Positions 1-8,210 of a stretch of DNA of 64,000 nt are shown here, one piece after another. The notes under the pieces were generated by a model, which was not told the DNA's origin, made no database searches, and worked only from the letters and a program-made list of their open reading frames with translations. The DNA comes from Asanoa sp. WMMD1127 (GTDB lineage Bacteria > Actinomycetota > Actinomycetes > Mycobacteriales > Micromonosporaceae): positions 2,790,001 to 2,854,000 of the forward strand of contig NZ_JARUBP010000001.1 in assembly GCF_029626225.1 (NCBI RefSeq), read 5' to 3'. The first letter of the stretch is position 1, and each line of letters starts with the position of its first letter. The position numbers were made by a program, and so were the translations under genes.

Positions 1-321
1 GCGCATCTCCTCGAGGAGCTGGTTGAGCAGCGCGCGGACGAAGCCGCGGCGGCGGGCCAGCGGGTGCGTCGCGACGCCCGCTACGCCGGCCATCGGCAGG
101 ACCATGCCGCGCACGTTCTGCTGCATCGGGATGGCGGACGCGGCGGCCAGCGTGACGCCGTCCTCCTCGGCGACCAGCGTGTGGTTGCCCGAGTGGTAGG
201 GCAGGAACTCGCGGTAGTGCGCGGAGACGGCCTGCTCGGTCGGCGACTTGTCGAACGCGTACGACTGGAGCGGGAACGACGTGGTGAGCCGCTCGTCGCC
301 GCTGACCCGACGGATTCTCAA
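1..321 (-). CDS. Eis-like GNAT N-acetyltransferase (N-terminal part, cut by window edge)
   Basis: Only the first 107 codons are in the window; the gene runs off the left edge. The translation begins IRRVSGDERLTTSFPLQSYAF after a TTG start and continues with an acetyl-CoA-binding-like stretch (VLPMAGVAGVATHPLARRRGF, then VRALL). This resembles the first GNAT domain of the Eis (enhanced intracellular survival) family, whose members acetylate amines such as aminoglycosides. The TTG start overlaps the stop of the upstream GtrA gene as TTGA, so the two are probably translationally coupled. The substrate cannot be told from this fragment. Confidence 0.7.
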   Translation of the reverse strand, partial: MRIRRVSGDERLTTSFPLQSYAFDKSPTEQAVSAHYREFLPYHSGNHTLVAEEDGVTLAAASAIPMQQNVRGMVLPMAGVAGVATHPLARRRGFVRALLNQLLEEMR

Positions 322-902
322 CGGTGGCGGCGGGCCGTGCCGGCGGACTCGAACTCCTCGACGACCTCGGCCAGCTCGGCGACCGGGTCGAAGGTGGCGA
401 TCACGTCACCGTCGACGGGGTGATGGCTGTGCTGCCTGACCGGAGCGACCGCCGGGGCAGCCGGCTCGGCCGCCGGCCGGAACACGAAGGTCCGGTAGGT
501 GTAGAACCGGAAGATCGTGGCCAGCCCCAGCCCGAGGAACTTGAAGACGTTGAGCCAGAGCAGGCTGTGCGTGCCCAGGCCGTATTTCGCGATGCCCAGC
601 ACGCCGAGCTCGATCACCAGGCCGGTGGCGTTGAACAGCACGAAGAGCGCGGTCTCGCGGCGCATGGCCGACTTGGGCCGGTCGCGGTAGGTCCAGTGCC
701 GGTTCATGAAGTAAGACGTGATCGTCGCGAAGACGGTCGCGACGACGTTGGCCTTCAGCTGCCCGTTGTGGAAGACGGTGAGGGCCAGGGCATTGAACAC
801 CACGAAGTTGATGACGGTGTTGATGCCACCGACGATGCCGAACTTCAGCGCCTCACGAACGAGTTTGTTCCAGCGCTCAGGCAGGTGTCGGTCCACGCGC
901 AT
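318..902 (-). CDS. GtrA family membrane protein
   Basis: A 194-residue protein with four predicted membrane segments. The N-terminal FGIVGGINTVINF and the later YFMNRHWTYRDR and FKFLGLGLATIFRFYTYR segments are typical of the GtrA/DPMS family. Such proteins are thought to help move polyprenyl-phosphate-linked sugars across the membrane for cell-wall glycan decoration. A cytoplasmic tail of about 45 residues, rich in His and Glu, follows the last helix and is not part of the core domain. It lies between a second GtrA gene and the Eis-like gene, all on the minus strand; its stop overlaps the TTG start of the next gene. Confidence 0.85.
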   Translation of the reverse strand: MRVDRHLPERWNKLVREALKFGIVGGINTVINFVVFNALALTVFHNGQLKANVVATVFATITSYFMNRHWTYRDRPKSAMRRETALFVLFNATGLVIELGVLGIAKYGLGTHSLLWLNVFKFLGLGLATIFRFYTYRTFVFRPAAEPAAPAVAPVRQHSHHPVDGDVIATFDPVAELAEVVEEFESAGTARRHR

Positions 903-956
903 TGGGCCACCTTACGGGAGATGGGCGGTTCAGTTGGGGCCAACGGTGGTGGTTGC

Positions 957-972
957 GGGGGAACTCACTCCC
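957..972 (-). terminator. short hairpin after the second GtrA gene
   Basis: GGGGAACTCACTCCCC forms a short stem just beyond the stop of the GtrA gene at 973. The stem is only five to six base pairs with no T-run, so a terminator role is tentative. Confidence 0.3.
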
Positions 973-1524
973 CTAGTCACCCTTGGTCACGGGCACTGAA
1001 GCGGACGGTGTCGGTGGTGCTGCCGCCGCGTCGATGAAAACGAACCGCCGGTAGGACCAGAAACGGAAGAGGGTGCCGACCGCCGTGCCGATGAACTGGC
1101 CGGAGATGTTGTCGGCGAGCGCCGTCTGGAACACGCTCGGCCAGAAATTGCCGAGGATGTAATGGCTGATGCCCAGGCAGGCCAGGCCGATGCCGAGACC
1201 GACGGCATTGAAGAAGAAATAGAGCACGTATTCGCGGCGCAGGCCGTTGCTGGCGCGGTGTCGCCAGGTCCAGAACCGGTTGCCGACGAAGGCGAGGCTC
1301 GCGGCGATGACCGTGGAGATCGTCTTCGCGATCAGCGGCGGGGTGCCCGCGCCGGAGATCAACAAGTTGAAGATCAGCAGGTCGACCAGGAACGCGATGC
1401 CCCCGACCGTGCCGAATTTGCCGAGCTCTTTGACCAGGTGACCGAACCTGTCGCGCAGCCGCGCCACCACCCCTTGCGGGGCGGCCGAAGATGACGACTC
1501 GTCGTCGGCAACGGTTGCGGACAC
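973..1524 (-). CDS. GtrA family membrane protein (second copy)
   Basis: A 183-residue paralogue of the neighbouring GtrA protein. It starts at GTG 1524, has a hydrophilic head of about 35 residues, and then the four-helix GtrA core (FGTVGGIAFLVDLLIFN, FVGNRFWTWRHR, GTAVGTLFRFWSYRRFVF). The pair lies tandem on the minus strand, 70 bp apart. The family's role, flipping or presenting polyprenyl-phosphate sugars, is inferred from homology; no glycosyltransferase is adjacent to indicate the sugar. Confidence 0.85.
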   Translation of the reverse strand: MSATVADDESSSSAAPQGVVARLRDRFGHLVKELGKFGTVGGIAFLVDLLIFNLLISGAGTPPLIAKTISTVIAASLAFVGNRFWTWRHRASNGLRREYVLYFFFNAVGLGIGLACLGISHYILGNFWPSVFQTALADNISGQFIGTAVGTLFRFWSYRRFVFIDAAAAPPTPSASVPVTKGD

Positions 1525-1636
1525 GGCCCGAGACTACCGTCTGTGCGCATCCCTCGTTCGGTACGCCGGAAACGTTAACCAGACGGTGATCCACGCCGGG
1601 CGGCGACGGGATTGGCCCCGGCGCCGCCCGAAACGA

Positions 1637-2392
1637 TCACCCCGCGGCGGGCAGGTCGGCGAGCTCGTCCAGCGCGGCCCGGCAGTCGGCGCAGGTGGCC
1701 AGGTGGCCGTCGACCGAGCTGCGGGCCCGCCGGGCCAGCCGCCCGCGGAGGTAGCCGGCGAGCCGCGCCGCGACCTGCCGGCACGCCGGCGCGGCGGCCG
1801 GCGCCACGTGCTCCTGCAGGTAGATCTGGCGCAGCCGCTCCCGGGCACGGAAGGCCAGCGCGGCGACCCCGCCCGGGGTCAGGCCCAGCCGGCCCGCCAC
1901 CTGGGCCGCCGACTCGCCCTGGACGGCGGTGTGCCAGAGCACCGCCCGCCAGCGCTCGGGCAGTCGGGCGAAGGCCCGGGCCGCGTAGAGCCGGTCGAGC
2001 TGAGCCACCGTGGGGTCGGCGAAGGGCACGCCGGCCTCGTAGCGGCTCAGGTCGTCGGTGAACTCGACCCGCTGTTCGGCGCGGAGCCGGTCGTACCGCA
2101 GGTGCTTGAGCGTTGTGTAGAGGTAGGGCCGGAACGCGCGGGCGGGGCCGCGACCGGCACGGAGCGTGGCGAGCACCTTGGCGAACGTCTCGGCGACGAG
2201 ATCGTCCGCGTCGGCCCGGTTGCGGACCAGGGTGCCGGCGAGCCGGCGGACCCCTCCCGCGTGTCGCACATAGAGAGTGCCGTAGGCGCCGGTATCGCCG
2301 GAGCGCACGGCTTCGACAAGATCCGCGTCGGTGGGCTCGTCGTCGCCGTCGGTGGGTTCCGGTCGCTGGTCGGTGGTGGTCGGGCTGGTCAT
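1637..2392 (-). CDS. ECF sigma factor with C-terminal zinc-finger (anti-sigma-like) tail
   Basis: A 251-residue sigma-70 family regulator. Region 2 runs from about residue 22 to 110 (DADLVEAVRSGD, DADDLVAETFAKVL, FRPYLYTTLKHLRYDRLR). Region 4 runs from about 130 to 195, with a helix-turn-helix (SAAQVAGRLGLTPGGVAALAFRAR cut at Gly-Gly). The last 50 residues carry Cys204, then His230-x3-Cys234-x2-Cys237 (HLATCADC), the zf-HC2 motif usually found in separate anti-sigma factors. No anti-sigma gene is adjacent. The ATG at 2392 was chosen because GGAGG precedes it; the frame stays open further upstream, but that part reads like non-coding sequence. Confidence 0.85.
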   Translation of the reverse strand: MTSPTTTDQRPEPTDGDDEPTDADLVEAVRSGDTGAYGTLYVRHAGGVRRLAGTLVRNRADADDLVAETFAKVLATLRAGRGPARAFRPYLYTTLKHLRYDRLRAEQRVEFTDDLSRYEAGVPFADPTVAQLDRLYAARAFARLPERWRAVLWHTAVQGESAAQVAGRLGLTPGGVAALAFRARERLRQIYLQEHVAPAAAPACRQVAARLAGYLRGRLARRARSSVDGHLATCADCRAALDELADLPAAG

Positions 2393-2795
2393 GCCGCCTC
2401 CAGGGGGAGGAATGGGGCGGAAATGCCTATTTGGAACGTGAGGGAGAAAACCCTCGTTATGAGGAAAAGCGTAGGTCACTCCGTAGCGTGAGGGAAGAGG
2501 CGTTTTGGCAGCCCGGGGCACCGATGGGTGGGTCTCCGGTGTCCGCTGCGCACAGATGTCACCGACCCGGATGAGGGACGTCGATGGGCCGCCTGCGCGA
2601 ATCTGCGCGGAAGAGCGCGACTTCCAGCGTGGAATTCCAAACCCACCGTCCCTTGTGCAGATTTTCACAACCGGCCACGCTGCCCTTAACGAGCATTCGG
2701 TTTAGTCTGAGTTGAACCCCGAGATGCACTGGCGTGGCGCGAGCCCGCCCTGGTTTGTGCACCCATAGGTCAGCGTCGACCGCTAGGAGTTCACA
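2393..2795. other. intergenic region between sigma factor and pckG
   Basis: About 400 bp between the divergently transcribed sigma factor and pckG. It must hold both promoters, but I cannot assign a -35/-10 pair with confidence. The pckG ribosome-binding site AGGAG lies 7 bases before its ATG. No dyad, repeat or RNA element stands out. Confidence 0.5.
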
Positions 2796-4625
2796 ATGAC
2801 TGCAAGTCCGGCCACCCTTCCCGGCGCCGACGAAGCCCCGACTTCGCATCCCCGACTGCTCGCCTGGGTCGCAGAGGTTGCCGAGCTCACCACACCCGAT
2901 CGCGTGGTGTGGGTCGACGGGTCCGAACAGGAGTGGACCCGGCTGACCGACGAGCTCGTCGAGGCCGGCACGCTCGTCCGTCTCAACCAGACAAAGCGTC
3001 CCAACTCGTTCTGGGCGCACACCGACCCGACCGACGTCGCCCGGGTCGAGGAGCGCACCTTCATCTGCTCGGTCGACGAGGCCGACGCCGGGCCCACCAA
3101 CAACTGGATGGCGCCCGACGAGATGAAGCGGGTGATGACGGACCTCTACCGCGGCTGCATGCGCGGTCGGACGATGTACGTCATCCCGTTCTGCATGGGA
3201 CCCCTCGAGGCCACGAACCCCATGTTCGGCGTCGAGATCACCGACAGCGCGTACGTCGTGACCTCGATGCGCATCATGACGCGGATGGGCACACACGTTC
3301 TCGAGGCGATGGGCGACGACGCCGACTTCGTGCCGGCGCTGCACTCGCTGGGCGCGCCGCTCGAGTCCGGCGAGGCCGACGTGCCGTGGCCGTGCAACGA
3401 GACGAAATACATCTCGCATTTCCCGGAGACCCGCGAGATCTGGTCGTACGGGTCGGGCTACGGCGGCAATTCGCTGCTTGGCAAGAAGTGCTACTCGTTG
3501 CGAATCGCCAGCGTGATGGCGCGTGACGAGGGCTGGCTCGCCGAGCACATGCTCATCATGAAGCTGACCTCGCCCGAGGGTGTCGTCAAATATGTCGCGG
3601 GCGCGTTCCCGTCGGCCTGCGGCAAGACCAACCTGGCGATGCTGGAGCCCACCATCCCGGGCTGGAAGGTCGAGACGATCGGCGACGACATCGCCTGGAT
3701 GCGGTTCGGCGACGACGGCCGGCTCTACGCCGTCAACCCGGAATATGGTCTGTTCGGCGTCGCGCCGGGCACGGACTACCGGACCAATCCCAACGCCATG
3801 CGTACGCTCGCCCGCGGCAACTCGGTCTTCACCAACGTCGCGCTGACCGACGACGGCGACATCTGGTGGGAGGGCATGGGCGAGCCGCCCGCGCACCTGA
3901 CCGACTGGAAGGGCGGGTCCTGGACGCCGGACTCCGGCGAGCTGTCGTCGCACCCCAACAGCCGGTTCTGCACGCCGATCGAGCAGTGCCCGATCATCGC
4001 GCCGGAATACACGGACCCGAAGGGCGTGCCGATCGACGCGATCCTGTTCGGCGGCCGGCGCAAGACCACCGTCCCGCTGGTGACCGAGGCGCGCGACTGG
4101 GTGCACGGCGTCTACCTCGGCGCGACGCTCTCCTCGGAGACCACCGCCGCCGCGGCCGGCCAGGTGGGCGTGGTGCGCCGCGACCCGATGGCGATGCTGC
4201 CGTTCATCGGCTACAACGCCGGCGACTACTTCGCGCACTGGATCGAGATGGGCAAGGGCGCCGGCGCCGACACGGCCAAGCTGCCGAAGATCTTCTACGT
4301 CAACTGGTTCCGGCGCGACGCCGACGGCGGCTTCCTGTGGCCCGGCTTCGGCGAGAACTCCCGCGTGCTCAAGTGGATCGTCGAGCGCATCGAAGGCCGT
4401 GGCCAGGCGGTCGAGACCGCGATCGGCCACGTGCCGACGCCGGAGGCCCTCGACGTCTCGGGCCTCGACATCGAGCCGGCGCAGCTGGCGGCCGCGCTGC
4501 GCGTCGACGCCGACGAGTGGCGGGCCGAGATCCCGCAGATCACCGAGTGGTTCGAGAAGTTCGGCGACAAGCTGCCGGGCGTGCTCTGGGCCGAGCTCGA
4601 CGCCCTCAAGGCCCGCCTGACCTGA
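2796..4625 (+). CDS. pckG: phosphoenolpyruvate carboxykinase (GTP)
   Basis: A full-length 609-residue GTP-dependent PEPCK (EC 4.1.1.32), which interconverts oxaloacetate plus GTP with PEP, CO2 and GDP at the start of gluconeogenesis. Visible signatures are the kinase-1a P-loop [15 protein letters not shown] around residues 267-281, the substrate-binding region [13 protein letters not shown], and the NWFRRD segment near residue 505. Its length matches the actinobacterial and animal GTP enzymes, not the shorter ATP enzymes. The start ATG is preceded by AGGAG. A stem-loop follows the stop, so it is likely monocistronic. With glpX further along, it supports gluconeogenic growth. Confidence 0.98.
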   Translation: MTASPATLPGADEAPTSHPRLLAWVAEVAELTTPDRVVWVDGSEQEWTRLTDELVEAGTLVRLNQTKRPNSFWAHTDPTDVARVEERTFICSVDEADAGPTNNWMAPDEMKRVMTDLYRGCMRGRTMYVIPFCMGPLEATNPMFGVEITDSAYVVTSMRIMTRMGTHVLEAMGDDADFVPALHSLGAPLESGEADVPWPCNETKYISHFPETREIWSYGSGYGGNSLLGKKCYSLRIASVMARDEGWLAEHMLIMKLTSPEGVVKYVAGAFPSACGKTNLAMLEPTIPGWKVETIGDDIAWMRFGDDGRLYAVNPEYGLFGVAPGTDYRTNPNAMRTLARGNSVFTNVALTDDGDIWWEGMGEPPAHLTDWKGGSWTPDSGELSSHPNSRFCTPIEQCPIIAPEYTDPKGVPIDAILFGGRRKTTVPLVTEARDWVHGVYLGATLSSETTAAAAGQVGVVRRDPMAMLPFIGYNAGDYFAHWIEMGKGAGADTAKLPKIFYVNWFRRDADGGFLWPGFGENSRVLKWIVERIEGRGQAVETAIGHVPTPEALDVSGLDIEPAQLAAALRVDADEWRAEIPQITEWFEKFGDKLPGVLWAELDALKARLT

Positions 4626-4634
4626 TGTCGCTTC

Positions 4635-4660
4635 GGGAGGCCCTCTTCGGCGGGCCTCCC
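4635..4660 (+). terminator. hairpin after pckG
   Basis: Nine-base-pair perfect stem GGGAGGCCC / GGGCCTCCC with an 8-base loop, 9 bp after the pckG stop. There is no clear T-run, as is common for actinobacterial terminators. Confidence 0.7.
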
Positions 4661-4673
4661 TACACTCACGGGC

Positions 4674-5531
4674 ATGCCCCCGACGGTGCGCGCGCTCGTC
4701 GCGCTCCTCTATGCCACGGCCGCCGCCACCGTCGTGGTCGAGCTGGTCAACTGGGCGTACGCGCCGGAGCAGGGGTTCGGCCTGGCAGTGCGCACGGGCT
4801 GGGCCCTGCTGCGTTCCTTCGGCTTCCTGATCCTGGTCTGGCACGTGCGCCGCGGCCGGGCCGGCGCGCGCCCGCTGGGCCTCATCCTCGCCGTCACCAC
4901 CGTCTTCGCCGTCGGCCGGCTGATCGTGCCGCGCTCGGGCGTGCCACCACTGCCCGGCGCGGTCGGCTTCGCGCTGCTGACCGCGCTCTGCGTGGCCGTG
5001 GTGGTGCTGCTCTACCGCGCGCCCGCCGTCGGCGCCCACCTCGTGCGGCATCCGAGCCGTCTGGTCATCGACCGGCGCGGCATCGGCTGGCAGGAGGGCG
5101 TGCCGCGGCGCCCGCCGGTTGCGGCCTGGACGCTGACCGCCCGGGTCGCCGCCTTCACCTATCCGGCGCTGATGACGGTGCCGGCGCTGTTCGCGCTGGG
5201 GCACGGCGGGCTCGACCGCCTGCCGCTCGTGCTCGGGTGGCTGGTGTTCGCCGTCGCGGTCGGCAACGTGCTGCTGCCCATCGCCATCTTCCTGATGCGC
5301 GACCGGGCCTGGGCCCGGGTCTCGTTGGTCGTCGTCACCCTCGTCGTCGTGCTGGTCGACCTGCCACTCTGTTATGTCCTACTCGGACTCGACGGCCTCG
5401 TCCGCGACGGCGGCCCGCTGCTCGTCGCCGCGGCCGTCACGCTCTGGGGCGTCGCGCGCTCGCGCACGGCGGCGAGCGCCCCGGTTCCCGCGCCGCGCAC
5501 GGAGGCACCCATGCCGGATACGGTTCGCTGA
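4674..5531 (+). CDS. polytopic membrane protein of unknown function
   Basis: A 285-residue protein with about seven predicted transmembrane segments, for example LLYATAAATVVVELV, LLTALCVAVVVLLY and LVVVTLVVVLVDLPLCYVLL, and a short cytoplasmic tail (TEAPMPDTVR). I do not recognise the family. It starts 14 bases after the pckG terminator hairpin, and its TGA overlaps the ATG of the following flavoprotein by one base (TGATG). Co-expression and coupling with that gene are therefore likely, but nothing in the sequence says what it transports or senses. Confidence 0.7.
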   Translation: MPPTVRALVALLYATAAATVVVELVNWAYAPEQGFGLAVRTGWALLRSFGFLILVWHVRRGRAGARPLGLILAVTTVFAVGRLIVPRSGVPPLPGAVGFALLTALCVAVVVLLYRAPAVGAHLVRHPSRLVIDRRGIGWQEGVPRRPPVAAWTLTARVAAFTYPALMTVPALFALGHGGLDRLPLVLGWLVFAVAVGNVLLPIAIFLMRDRAWARVSLVVVTLVVVLVDLPLCYVLLGLDGLVRDGGPLLVAAAVTLWGVARSRTAASAPVPAPRTEAPMPDTVR

Positions 5532-6685
5532 TGATCGATTACGACGTGCTCGTCGTCGGCGCCGGCCCGGCCGGCGCGACCGCGGCGGTGGCCGCGCGCC
5601 GCGCCGGCGCCTCGGTGCTGCTGCTCGACCGCGCCAGCTTCCCGCGCGACAAGACCTGCGGCGACGGCATCGCGCCGCACGTGCTGGACGTGCTCGGTGC
5701 GCTCGGCGTCGAGGACGTCGCGGCGGGCTACGCCCCGGTGCGGTCGCTGAGCCTGGAGACACCGGACGGCACCGCCGGCGGCGAGCTGCGCCGGCCGGAC
5801 TACACGATCCCGCGGTACGTGCTGGACGCGCGGATCGTCGACGCCGCCGTCGACGCCGGGGCGGAGCTCCGCCGGCACGCGGTCCGCGCGATCACGGTCG
5901 AGGCCGACCGCGTCGTCGTGGACGACCGGTTTGCCGCGCGGGTGGTGATCGGGGCCGACGGGGCCGGCTCGGTGGTCCGGCGGGCAATCGGCCACCGGCC
6001 CAACAAGGGTCGCCACCTGGCCGTCGCGATGCGCGGTTACGTGGCCTTCCCCGGCTTGGCCGATCAGCGGATCGTCACCTCGGGGCCGCGGTGGCCCGCG
6101 TACGCCTGGGCGTTCCCGATCGGCGATGGCACGGCGAACGTGGGCTACGGCGAGGTGATGCGGGGTCGGCCGCTCAGCCGGGCGCACCTGCTCGAGCGGA
6201 TGGCCGAGCTGCTGCCGGAGATCGACCTGGCCGACGTCACCCGCCTGCGCGCCCATCACCTGCCGCTGTCGACCTGGCGGCCGCCGCACCGGGCGGGGCG
6301 CGTGCTGCTCGTCGGCGACGCCCAGTCGTTGATCAACCCGTTCACCGGCGAGGGCATCTTCTACGCGGTGCTGTCGGGCTCGCTCGCCGGGCACGCGGCC
6401 GCGGTGGCGCCGGCCCGGGCGGCCCAGGTCTACGCGGGGGCGCTGCGCCGGCGGCTCGGCCGGCACCTGCGCCACAGCGCCGCGGCGGCCTGGCTCGCGC
6501 GTACCCCGGCGGTGATCCAGGCCGCGGTCCGGGCCGCCGGCAACGACCGCCAGGTCTTCGACTCGATCGTCGAACTCGGTCTTGGCGACGGTCTGTTACA
6601 GGCCCGTACGCTGGGGCGCATCGCCCGCGAGTTGACCGTTCGGACAGAACAAGCTCGTCCGTTCGTCCATGGCGGAGGTCGCTAG
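5531..6685 (+). CDS. geranylgeranyl reductase family FAD-dependent oxidoreductase
   Basis: A 384-residue flavoprotein of the geranylgeranyl reductase / MenJ type. It has an N-terminal FAD-binding GAGPAG motif (residues 10-15), the CGDGIAP segment near residue 40, and the second FAD motif VLLVGDAQSLINPFTGEG near residue 260. Family members saturate double bonds in prenyl chains such as those of menaquinone or lipid glycans; the exact substrate is inferred. It overlaps the upstream membrane protein by one base and is followed 10 bases later by a cis-prenyltransferase, suggesting a small isoprenoid operon. It may reduce a prenyl chain made by its neighbour. Confidence 0.85.
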   Translation: MIDYDVLVVGAGPAGATAAVAARRAGASVLLLDRASFPRDKTCGDGIAPHVLDVLGALGVEDVAAGYAPVRSLSLETPDGTAGGELRRPDYTIPRYVLDARIVDAAVDAGAELRRHAVRAITVEADRVVVDDRFAARVVIGADGAGSVVRRAIGHRPNKGRHLAVAMRGYVAFPGLADQRIVTSGPRWPAYAWAFPIGDGTANVGYGEVMRGRPLSRAHLLERMAELLPEIDLADVTRLRAHHLPLSTWRPPHRAGRVLLVGDAQSLINPFTGEGIFYAVLSGSLAGHAAAVAPARAAQVYAGALRRRLGRHLRHSAAAAWLARTPAVIQAAVRAAGNDRQVFDSIVELGLGDGLLQARTLGRIARELTVRTEQARPFVHGGGR

Positions 6686-6695
6686 TCTGCAAGTG

Positions 6696-7466
6696 ATGAA
6701 TCTGCGTGATCTCGTCTATTCGATCTACGAACGGCGGCTGACGTCCCGGCTCGCCGGCAAGCCGGTGCCCCGGCATGTCGGCGTGATGTGCGACGGCAAC
6801 CGCCGGTGGGCCAAGGAGATGGGATACGTCGATCCCAACGACGGCCACCGGGTCGGCGCGGCGAAGATCAAGCACTTGCTCGGCTGGTGTGACCAGGCGG
6901 GCATCGAGCACGTCACGCTCTATCTGCTGGCCACCGACAACCTCCGGCGGCCGGCGGCCGAGCTCGACCCGCTGGTGCAGATCATCGAAGACCTGGTCGT
7001 CGAGCTCGCCGAGGACGCCAACCCGTGGCGGCTGCGCATCGTCGGCGCCCTCGACCTGCTGCCGGCCCAGACCGCGGCCACGCTGAAGGCGGCTCAGGAG
7101 CGCACCCGCGACCGGGTGGGCGGGGCCGAGGTCAACATCGCGGTCGGCTACGGCGGCCGCCGCGAGATCGCCGACGCGGTGCGCTCGCTGCTGACCGAGC
7201 ACGCCTCCCGCGGCGGCACGCTCGAGGAACTGGCCGAGGTGCTCGACGTCGACCACATCGCGGAGCACCTCTACACCCGGGGCCAGCCCGACCCCGACCT
7301 GGTCATCCGCACGAGCGGCGAGCAGCGCCTGTCCGGCTTCCTGCTCTGGCAGTCGGCGCACTCCGAGTTCTACTTCTGCGACGCCAACTGGCCCGACTTC
7401 CGCCGCGTCGACTTCCTCCGCGCGCTGCGCTCCTACGCAAGCCGCCAACGCCGCTACGGCGCTTGA
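6696..7466 (+). CDS. short-chain cis-prenyltransferase (Z-isoprenyl diphosphate synthase)
   Basis: A 256-residue undecaprenyl-diphosphate-synthase family enzyme. Motifs: CDGNRRWAK near residue 30 (metal-binding Asp), the ATDNLRRP segment, and the C-terminal DLVIRTSGEQRLSGFLLWQS with the substrate-binding Arg and Ser. The sequence, notably RTSGEQRLSGF and the ending RQRRYGA, is very close to Rv1086, which makes ω,E,Z-farnesyl diphosphate for decaprenyl phosphate synthesis. I chose ATG 6696 by comparison with Rv1086 (MNLRDLVYSIYERRL); an in-frame ATG at 6669 is possible, and neither has a well-placed ribosome site. The protein is cytosolic or membrane-peripheral. Confidence 0.9.
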   Translation: MNLRDLVYSIYERRLTSRLAGKPVPRHVGVMCDGNRRWAKEMGYVDPNDGHRVGAAKIKHLLGWCDQAGIEHVTLYLLATDNLRRPAAELDPLVQIIEDLVVELAEDANPWRLRIVGALDLLPAQTAATLKAAQERTRDRVGGAEVNIAVGYGGRREIADAVRSLLTEHASRGGTLEELAEVLDVDHIAEHLYTRGQPDPDLVIRTSGEQRLSGFLLWQSAHSEFYFCDANWPDFRRVDFLRALRSYASRQRRYGA

Positions 7467-7498
7467 TCTCTGCCGTCTTTCGGCCGCTCGATCGGTTG

Positions 7499-7570
7499 TC
7501 CCTTGCTCTGCAGCCAGATACGCAACACCCCTCGGCCGGCCTGTTGCGTGTATGGCTGCAGAGCAAGGGA
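7499..7570. repeat. long inverted repeat (29-bp arms, 14-base loop)
   Basis: The left arm (7499-7527) and right arm (7542-7570) are complementary at 27 of 29 positions, with mismatches only near the middle. The 14-base loop contains GGCCGGCC. It lies 32 bp after the cis-prenyltransferase stop and 77 bp before a lipoprotein gene on the same strand. It could terminate transcription, but it is much longer than needed for that and lacks a T-run; a mobile REP/MITE-like element or a structured RNA are alternatives. Confidence 0.8.
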
Positions 7571-7647
7571 TGCCAGCGGTTTGCGGGCGGTTGGAGGGCC
7601 CGGACGCCCCTGGCGTCCGTCGATGCCGCACGGCACACTTGCTCACC

Positions 7648-8121
7648 ATGAGGCTGCGCGGGGTCGTCCAGGTCGCTCTCGTGATCACCGCCGGCGCACT
7701 GGCGCTCGGCTGCACGTCCGCGGTGGACCGTCAGGCGGCCCCGGTGCCGTCGTCGTCCGCGCCGCCGGCTGGACCGACGGCGGCCGCGCCCACGGCGCCG
7801 GCCAGTGGCGCGCCGACCGCGACCAGCGTGCCGGGCACCGAGATGACCCCGCCTCAGGACCGCAACGTCTGTGGGCGGGTCCGCACGGCCAGCAACGACT
7901 ACTCGCGCTCCTATGACAACGCGGCCCAGGCCGACAAGGCGATGGTCGGCAGGAAGTGGTCGGGCTTCATCCGCGAGCGGGCGGGGGAGGCGGTCGACCC
8001 CAAGCTGCGGGCGGACCTGACCAAGGTGGCCGACGAGATCGACCGCTGGCGGCCGGGCCAGCCCGATCTCCGCGCCTACACCAGCCTGCTCAACACCGCC
8101 TGCGCCCGCTGGGGCGTCTAG
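7648..8121 (+). CDS. small secreted lipoprotein, function unknown
   Basis: A 157-residue protein with a classical lipoprotein signal peptide: MRLRGVVQVALVITAGALALGC with the lipobox Cys at residue 22. A Pro/Ala/Ser/Thr linker follows (residues 25-70), then a compact domain of about 85 residues with two Cys (CGRVRTASNDYS and LNTACARWGV). That domain resembles small actinobacterial surface lipoproteins of unknown role. The frame is open upstream into the hairpin at 7499-7570, but the signal peptide fixes the start at ATG 7648. Confidence 0.75.
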   Translation: MRLRGVVQVALVITAGALALGCTSAVDRQAAPVPSSSAPPAGPTAAAPTAPASGAPTATSVPGTEMTPPQDRNVCGRVRTASNDYSRSYDNAAQADKAMVGRKWSGFIRERAGEAVDPKLRADLTKVADEIDRWRPGQPDLRAYTSLLNTACARWGV

Positions 8122-8210
8122 CGTCTGTCCTGCCGATCAACGGTGAGCCGAGACGGAGTCCAGGCGGCAGCTCGGTCCGTCGCAGGCCGCGTTGACCGGC
8201 CGGGCCGGCC

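Noticed and set aside
2393-2668. In-frame N-terminal extension of the ECF sigma factor
   Set aside because: The extra 92 residues have no homology pattern and precede an ATG with a good GGAGG site; the sigma-2 region starts soon after that ATG.
3866-5530. Long plus-strand frame overlapping pckG
   Set aside because: It is an Arg/Ala/Gly-rich shadow of pckG and the membrane protein; only its end (5531-6685) is a real gene.
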